From positions 1 to 12,500 of the forward strand of contig JAIVFJ010000671.1 of the NCBI GenBank assembly GCA_025765615.1: a DNA stretch of 12,500 nt. The letters run 5' to 3'. Position 1 is the stretch's first letter. The number at the start of each line of letters is the position of its first letter. Made by a program: the position numbers and the translations under genes. The DNA is from Zopfochytrium polystomum. Its lineage: Eukaryota > Chytridiomycota > Chytridiomycetes > Chytridiales > Chytridiaceae. Below the pieces are notes generated by a model that saw only the letters and a list, made by a program, of their open reading frames with translations, did not search any database and was not told the origin of the DNA. Below, in pieces: positions 7,865 through 12,500 of the stretch.

Positions 7865-7897
7865 CACTTAGGGCAAACGCGTCGATTGCCCTAAGTG
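7865..7897 (+). other. 12-bp-stem hairpin, conserved in all array B units
   Basis: CACTTAGGGCAA and TTGCCCTAAGTG pair perfectly around a 9-base loop (ACGCGTCGA). Equivalent sites are 8609-8641, 9362-9394, 9786-9818, 10540-10572, 11283-11315 and 11707-11739. In units 2, 4, 6 and 7 the second base of the left arm is G, giving G-U in RNA; unit 5 has one A-A mismatch; the loop varies (ACGCGTCGA, AAGCCTCGA, ACGCCTCGA, ATGCCTCGA). The stem is thus kept better than the loop, which hints at RNA or dyad function, although the copies are few and closely related. Confidence 0.75.
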
Positions 7898-8004
7898 GAA
7901 TCGCGATGTTTTGTGCAGCAGTCGCAGACCTCTTGAGAGGCCTTGCCCGACCGCTTGAGAGGCAGAATCCGATTAGAACGGAGCGGTTTCTGGGGGAAAC
8001 GCGA

Positions 8005-8529
8005 TTAGTAGCTCCTGTGCGGAATTGAGAGGGCTACGCGGTGCCACCCTTGGCGCGGTACCGCAAAAGGAAATTTTGTCTTTGAAAAATTTTTTAGTGC
8101 CTCCGCGGACGGTTTTTCATTGAGCGGGTCCGCGGGGAGCGCAGCTAGAGCAACGATTCGAACGCCGCTGCGTAGCCCTCGTTGAGATACAATAGTACGC
8201 CAAAAATAATCTCGCTGGCTTCCGCGCAGCAGGAGCCATGCGCGGAAAACCGGATTTTCGGCCGTATGTGAGGTTAGCGCGCCTTTGGAGGGCCGTAGCT
8301 CGCTGAAACAATCCACGACACATGGTTTTGATAACGATGAACTTGTGGTACTTTTACGAGAGGAACGCGATGGCGTGGTCGGCAGCGTGCGTTTGCTTAG
8401 TAGAATTTCGCGTGGGAGCGGTCCTGTCGTTTGCCAATTAAAACTTTTTTTCGAAAACTCGGAATTTCGCGCTGAAACCACGCCCACCGCGTCGGCAAGG
8501 GCGTGTTTGCTAATCGAATATGCGTCCAA
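8005..8529 (-). other. Repeat-borne open frame, four related copies; probably not a gene
   Basis: A minus-strand open frame of 174 codons covers the long linker. It recurs at 8748-9272 (174 codons), 9926-10408 and 10680-11162 (160 codons each, starting at an internal Met). The copies end alike at HRSY or HGSY and contain no frameshift relative to each other. The translation shows no domain, signal peptide or motif that I recognise, and an overlapping plus-strand frame is also open across the same DNA. With copies this similar, an intact frame proves little. I treat it as an accident of a stop-poor, GC-rich repeat. Confidence 0.3.
8103..8135. other. CCGCGGAC inverted repeat in long linkers
   Basis: CCGCGGAC and GTCCGCGG are separated by 17 bases containing TTTTTCATTGAGCG. 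Copies lie at 8846-8878, 10024-10056 and 10778-10810, and an imperfect one at 11945-11977. Short linkers lack it. CCGCGG is itself a palindrome, so each arm can also act as a separate site. Confidence 0.7.
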
Positions 8530-9216
8530 ATCCGCCGTACGATTTTTTTTGGGGCCGGGAGCGGGGCTCGAAGTCGGTGAAAACCTGGCTGGACAAGAGT
8601 CGCGCGACGCTTAGGGCAAACGCGTCGATTGCCCTAAGTGGAATCGCGATGTTTTGTGCAGCAGTCGCGGACCTCTTGAGAGGCCTTGCCCGACCGCTTG
8701 AGAGGCAGAATCCGATTATAACGGAGCGGTTTCTGGGGGAAACGCGATTAGTAGCTCCTGTGCGGAATTGAGAGGGCTACGCGGTGCCACCCTTGGTGCC
8801 GTCCCGCAAAAGAAAATTTTGTCTTTGAAAAATTTTTAGGTGCCTCCGCGGACGGTTTCTCATTGAGCGGGTCCGCGGGGAGCGCAGCTAGAGCGACGAT
8901 TCCAACGCCGCTGCGTAGCCCTCGTCGAGATACAATAGTACGCCAAAAATAATCTCGCTGGCTTCCGCGCAGCAGGAGCCATCCGCGGAAAACCGGATTT
9001 TCGGCTGTATGTGAGGTTAGCGCGCCTTTGGAGGGCCGTAGCTCGCTGAAACAATCCACGACACATGGTTTTGATAACGGTGAACTTGTGGTACTTTTAC
9101 GAGAGGAACGCGATGGCGCGGTCGGCAGCGTGCGTTTGCTTAGTAGAATTTCGCGTGGGAGCGGTCCTGTCGTTTGCCAATTAAAACTTTTTTCCGAAAA
9201 CTCGGAATTTCGCGCT
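8474..9216 (+). repeat. Array B unit 2, long
   Basis: 743 bp, with the short form GAAAACCTGGCTGGACAAG before the hairpin. The linker contains the CCGCGGAC inverted repeat at 8846-8878. The hairpin stem has G in place of A at its second position, keeping a G-U pair in RNA. Confidence 0.9.
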
Positions 9217-9651
9217 GAAACCACGCCCACCGCGTCGGCAAGGGCGCGTTTGCTAATCGAATCTGCGTCCAAATCCGCCGTACGATTTTTTTTGGGGCCG
9301 GGAGCGGGGCTTGAAGTCGGTGAAAATCAGGTTGGTGACGGTCTGGACAAGAGTCGCGCGACACTTAGGGCAAAAGCCTCGATTGCCCTAAGTGGAATCG
9401 CGACGTTTTGTGCAGCAGTCGCGGACCGCTTGAGAGACCTTGCCCGACCGCTTGAGAGGCGAAATGTGATTAAAATGGAGCGGCTTCTGGGGGAAACGGT
9501 GTTAGTAGCTCCCGTGCGGAATTGAAAGGGCTACGCGGTGCCACCCTCGGTGGCGTTCCGCAAAAGAAAAATTTTTTTTTGAAAATTTTTTTAGTGCCAC
9601 CCAGGACGTTTTTTATTAAAAGTCGATCCTCAAATGGCGCAAATCGGCGAT
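9217..9651 (+). repeat. Array B unit 3, short
   Basis: 435 bp, with the +11 form before the hairpin. The core is the same as in long units, but the T-rich tract reads GAAAAATTTTTTTTTTGAAAA and the linker is the 63-bp type. Differences such as GAGGCGAAATGTGATTAAAATGG set it apart from its neighbours. Confidence 0.9.
9589..9651 (+). repeat. Short-type linker of array B (also 11510-11572)
   Basis: The sequence from TTTAGTGCCACCCAGGACG to AAATCGGCGATTTCA replaces the roughly 380-bp long linker. A near-identical copy is at 11510-11572. Apart from TTTAGTGCC at the start and the ACGCCC that follows, it has no evident similarity to the long linker, so it is a substitution and not a simple internal deletion. 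Confidence 0.8.
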
Positions 9652-10394
9652 TTCAACACGCCCACGCTGTCGGCAGGGCCCGGTTTGCTAATCGAATCTG
9701 CGTCCAGATCCGTCGTACGATTTTTTTTGGGGCCGGGAACGGGGCTCGAAGTCGGTGAAATCCTGGCTGGACAAGAGTCGCGCGACGCTTAGGGCAAACG
9801 CCTCGATTGCCCTAAGTGGAATCGCGACGTTTTGTGCAGCAATCGCGGACTGCTTGAGAGGCCTCACCCGACCGCTTGAGAGGCAGAATCCGATTAGAAC
9901 GGAGCGGTTTCTGGGGGAAACGGTGTTAGTAGCTCCTGTGCGGAATCGAGAGGGCTACGCGGTGCCACCCTCGGTGCCGTCCCGCAAAAGAAAATTTTGT
10001 CTTTGAAATATTTTTTGGTGCCTCCGCGGACGGTTTTTCATTGAGCGGGTCCGCGGGGAGCGGCGCTAGAGCGACGATTCCAACGCGGCTGCGTAGCCCT
10101 CGTCGAGATACACTAGTGTGCCAAAAAGAATCCCGCTGGCGCGCGCGCAGCAGGAGCCATCCGCGGAAAACCGGATTTTCGGCCGTATGTGAGGTTAGCG
10201 CGCCTTTGGAGGGCCGTAGCTCGCTGAAACAATCCACGACACATGGTTTTGATAACGACGAGCTTGTGGTACTTTTACAAGAGGAACGCGATGGCGCGGT
10301 CGGCTGCATGCGTTTGCTTAGTAGAATTTCGCGTGGGAGCGGTCCTGTCGTTTGCCAATTAAAACTTTTTTCCGAAAACTCGGAATTTCGCGCT
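9652..10394 (+). repeat. Array B unit 4, long
   Basis: 743 bp, short form before the hairpin (GAAATCCTGGCTGGACAAG). The linker has the variants CGGCGCTAGAGCGACG, CACTAGTGTGCC and GGCGCGCGCGCAGCAGG, the last shared in part with the truncated final unit. Confidence 0.9.
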
Positions 10395-11148
10395 GAAACC
10401 ACGCCCACGCTGTCGGCGAGGCCCTGTTTGCTAATCGATTCTGCGTCCAGATCCGCCGTACGATTTTTTTTGGGGCCGGGAGCGGGGCTTGAAGTCGGTG
10501 AAAATCAGGTTGGTGACGGTCTGGACAAGAGTCGCGCGACACTAAGGGCAAAAGCCTCGATTGCCCTAAGTGGAATCGCGACGTTTTGTGCAGCAATCGC
10601 GGACCGCTTGAGAGGCCTCACCCGACCGCTTGAGAGGCAGAATCCGATTAGAACGGAGCGGTTTCCGGGGGAAACGGTGTTAGTAGCTCCCGTGCGGAAT
10701 TGAGAGGGCTACGCGGTGCCACCCTCGGCGCGGTACCGCAAAAGGAAATTTTGTCTTTGAAAAATTTTTTAGTGCCTCCGCGGACGGTTTTTCATTGAGC
10801 GGGTCCGCGGGGAGCGCAGCTAGAGCGACGATTCCAACGCCGCTGCGTAGCCCTCGTCGAGATACAATAGTACGCCAAAAAGAATCTCGCTGGCTTCCGC
10901 GCAGCAGGAGCCATCCGAGAAAAACCGGATTTTCGGCCATATGCAAGGTTAGCGCGCCTTTGGAGGGCCGTAGCTCGCTGAAACAATCCACGACACATGG
11001 TTTTGATAACGACGAACTTGTGGTACTTTTACGAGAGGAACGCGATGGCGCGGTCGGCTGCGTGCGTTTGCTTAGTAGAATTTCGCGTGGGAGCGGTCCT
11101 GTCGTTTGCCAATTAAAACTTTTTTCCGAAAACTCGGAATTTCGCGCT
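10395..11148 (+). repeat. Array B unit 5, long
   Basis: 754 bp, +11 form before the hairpin. The left stem arm reads CACTAAGGGCAA, which creates the only internal stem mismatch in the set. GACCGCTTGAGAGGC occurs twice at 10602-10616 and 10624-10638, a 22-bp internal repeat that is clearest here. Confidence 0.9.
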
Positions 11149-11572
11149 GAAACCACGCCCACGCTGTCGGCAAGGGCGTGTTTGCTAATCGAATCTGCGT
11201 CGAAATCCGCCGTACGATTTTTTTTGGGGCCGGGAGCGGGGCTCGAAGTCGGTGGAAACCTGGCTGGACAAGAGTCGCGCGACGCTTAGGGCAAACGCGT
11301 CGATTGCCCTAAGTGGAATCGCGATGTTTTGTGCAGCAATCGCGGACCGCTTGAGAGGCCCCACCCGACGGCTTGAGAGGCGGAAACCGATTAGAGCGGA
11401 GCGGTTTCTGGGGGAAACGATGTTAGTAGCTCCTGTGCGGAATTGAGAGGGCTACGCGGTGCCACCCTCGGTGGCGTTCCGCAAAAGAAAAATTATTTTT
11501 TGAAAATTTTTTTAGTGCCACCCAGGACGTTTTTTATTAAAAGTCGATCCTCAAATGGCGCAAATCGTCGAT
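11149..11572 (+). repeat. Array B unit 6, short
   Basis: 424 bp, short form before the hairpin (GGAAACCTGGCTGGACAAG). The short linker is almost identical to that of unit 3, with AAATCGTCGATTTC instead of AAATCGGCGATTTC. Confidence 0.9.
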
Positions 11573-12080
11573 TTCAACACGCCCACGCTGTCGGCGAGGC
11601 CCTGTTTGCTAATCGAATCTGCGTCCAGATCCGTCGTACGATTTTTTTTGGGGCCGGGAACGGGGCTCGAAGTCAGTGAAAGCCTGGCTGGACAAGAGTC
11701 GCGCGACGCTTAGGGCAAATGCCTCGATTGCCCTAAGTGGAATCGCGACGTTTTGTGCAGCAGTCGCAGACCGCTCGAGAGACCTTGCCCGACCGCTTGA
11801 GAGGCGAAATGCGATTAGAACGGAGCGGTTTCTGGGGGAAACAATGTTAGTAGCTCCTGTGCGGAATCGAGAGGGCTACGCGGTGCCACCCTCGGCGCGG
11901 ACCCGCAAAAGGAAATTTTGTCTTTGAAAAATTTTTTAGTGCCTCCGCGGAGGGTTTTTCATTGAGCGGGTCCGCGGGGAGCGCAGCTAGAGCGACGATT
12001 CCAACGCGGCTGCGTAGCCCTCGCCGAGATACAATAGTGTGCCAAAAAGAATCTCGCTGGCTTGCGCGCAGCAGGAGCCA
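11573..12080 (+). repeat. Array B unit 7, long form truncated
   Basis: Begins as a normal unit and enters a long-type linker (TGCCTCCGCGGAGGG), but similarity ends at GCGCGCAGCAGGAGCCA. Other copies continue TCCGCGGAAAACCGG or similar; here CTGTCAAAGAAAAAAAACTG follows. The CCGCGGAC inverted repeat has lost one pair (G11952 against G11970). Confidence 0.9.
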
Positions 12081-12500
12081 CTGTCAAAGAAAAAAAACTG
12101 ACCGACTGACCGACTGCTGACCGACTGACGGGCTGCTGACCGACTGACTGGCTGGCTGCTGACCGACGGGCTGACCGACTGACCGGCTCTGCAAGCTGAC
12201 TGACTGTCCAACTGCAAGCTGACCGACTGACGACTGACGACCGACTGTCCAACTGCAAGCTGACCGACTGCCCGACTGACGACCGACTGTCCAACCGCAA
12301 GCTGACCGACTGACGACTGACGACCGACGACCGACGACTGACGACCGACTGTCCAACTGCAAGCTGACCGACTGCCCGACTGACGACCGACTGTCCAACC
12401 GCAAGCTGACGACTGACGACTGACAACGCGACTGTCCAACTGACGACCGACTGTCCAACTGCAACTGCAACTGCCCGACTGACGACTGACGACCAACCAC
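12081..12500. repeat. Array C: CTGACCGA-type minisatellite
   Basis: After an A-rich junction (AAAGAAAAAAAACTG) the sequence becomes permutations of CTGACCGA, CTGACGA, GGCTGCTGAC and ACTGTCCAACTGCAAG. GTCCAAC followed by T or C and GCAAG marks a longer unit at 12206, 12247, 12289, 12351 and 12393, spaced 41, 42, 62 and 42 bp. GTCCAACTG recurs at 12434 and 12453. The unit pattern CTGACCGACTGACGACTGAC is older and shorter than the 41-42 bp one, so the array has at least two levels. All three minus-strand frames are open, with serine/valine/glutamine-rich translations, as expected from composition. The array continues beyond the window. Confidence 0.9.

Larger units (their letters stand above)
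7720..8473 (+). repeat. Array B unit 1, long
   Basis: 754 bp, with the +11-base form of the segment before the hairpin (AATCAGGTTGGTGACGTTC). Private variants include TTTGATAATCG, CCAAATTCGTCG and a first CTTGAGAGGC element preceded by ACCT rather than ACCG. It is preceded by a diverged short leader (7697-7719) that resembles the end of a long linker. Confidence 0.9.
7697..12080 (+). repeat. Array B: seven units of long and short form
   Basis: Units share an approximately 370-bp core: ACGCCCA, TAATCGAATCTGCGTCC, CGTACGATTTTTTTTGGGG, the GACAAGAGTCGCGCGAC hairpin, GTTTTGTGCAGCA, GACCGCTTGAGAGGC, GGGGGAAAC, TAGTAGCTCC, GAGGGCTACGCGGTGCCACC and a T-rich tract. Long units then carry about 380 bp starting at TGCCTCCGCGG; short units have only about 65 bp starting TGCCACCCAGGACG. 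Unit starts are 7720, 8474, 9217, 9652, 10395, 11149 and 11573, with lengths 754, 743, 435, 743, 754, 424 and a truncated last copy. There is no similarity to array A. Confidence 0.93.

Noticed and set aside
7886..7897. CCCTAA in the hairpin arm as telomere-like repeat
   Set aside because: It occurs once per unit as part of a longer stem and is never tandemly repeated.
8283..8330. tRNA or 5S-like internal promoter around GGGCCGTAGCTCGC
   Set aside because: No cloverleaf, A-box and B-box pair or 5S sequence could be recognised on either strand.
10041..10703. 220-codon plus-strand open frame in array B as a gene
   Set aside because: It spans a linker and most of the next unit core, and the corresponding frame is interrupted or shifted in sister units. 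It overlaps an opposite open frame.

Overview
This window looks like eukaryotic nuclear, non-coding, tandemly repeated DNA. I see no protein gene, rRNA, tRNA or recognisable transposon that I can support. Three unrelated repeat systems lie side by side, separated by one short stretch that is mostly unique. Long open frames exist on both strands, but they are by-products of repeats that happen to lack stop codons. CpG dinucleotides are plentiful throughout (CGATCG, TTCGAA, CCGCGG and similar), so the DNA is not the CpG-depleted kind expected of old, heavily methylated satellites. I cannot name the organism.

Array A (about 1-7143) is a two-level satellite. Its small unit is a C-rich monomer of about 131 bp; I count 40 clear copies by the CCAATAGG-type anchor. 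Blocks of 2 (left-hand block), 6, 6, 7, 6 and 13 monomers alternate with a different, almost invariant 312-316 bp module, so the higher-order periods are 1088, 1089, 1239, 1078 and 2019 bp. Each module carries, in fixed order and direction: a C8-C10 tract, an AACGGTT hairpin, TATATAT exactly 21 bases further on, a 66-bp-spaced duplication of GGTTTACCCCAAAATGG, and a nearly perfect palindrome. The sixth module is cut short at about 7143. Inside the last monomer block, a 259-bp dimer is repeated without a single change over 810 bp.

A transition of about 550 bp (7144-7696) has a 17-bp perfect inverted repeat and three homopolymer tracts. Array B (7697-12080) then contains seven copies of a second repeat in long (743-754 bp) and short (424-435 bp) forms, ordered L-L-S-L-L-S-L(truncated), giving a higher-order period of about 1.92-1.93 kb. 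Each unit carries an invariant T8G4 motif and a 12-bp-stem hairpin. Array B stops abruptly at about 12080, where a low-complexity CTGACCGA-type minisatellite with a 41-42 bp period (array C) runs to the window end.

The layout of repeated promoter-like modules separated by short-repeat blocks, followed by a different repeat family, resembles ribosomal DNA intergenic spacers, where spacer promoters alternate with enhancer-like repeats (known in Xenopus and Arabidopsis). That is an inference: no rRNA sequence lies in the window to anchor it, and a pericentromeric or other satellite remains possible. If it is a spacer, the modules point rightwards and the transcription unit would lie to the right.
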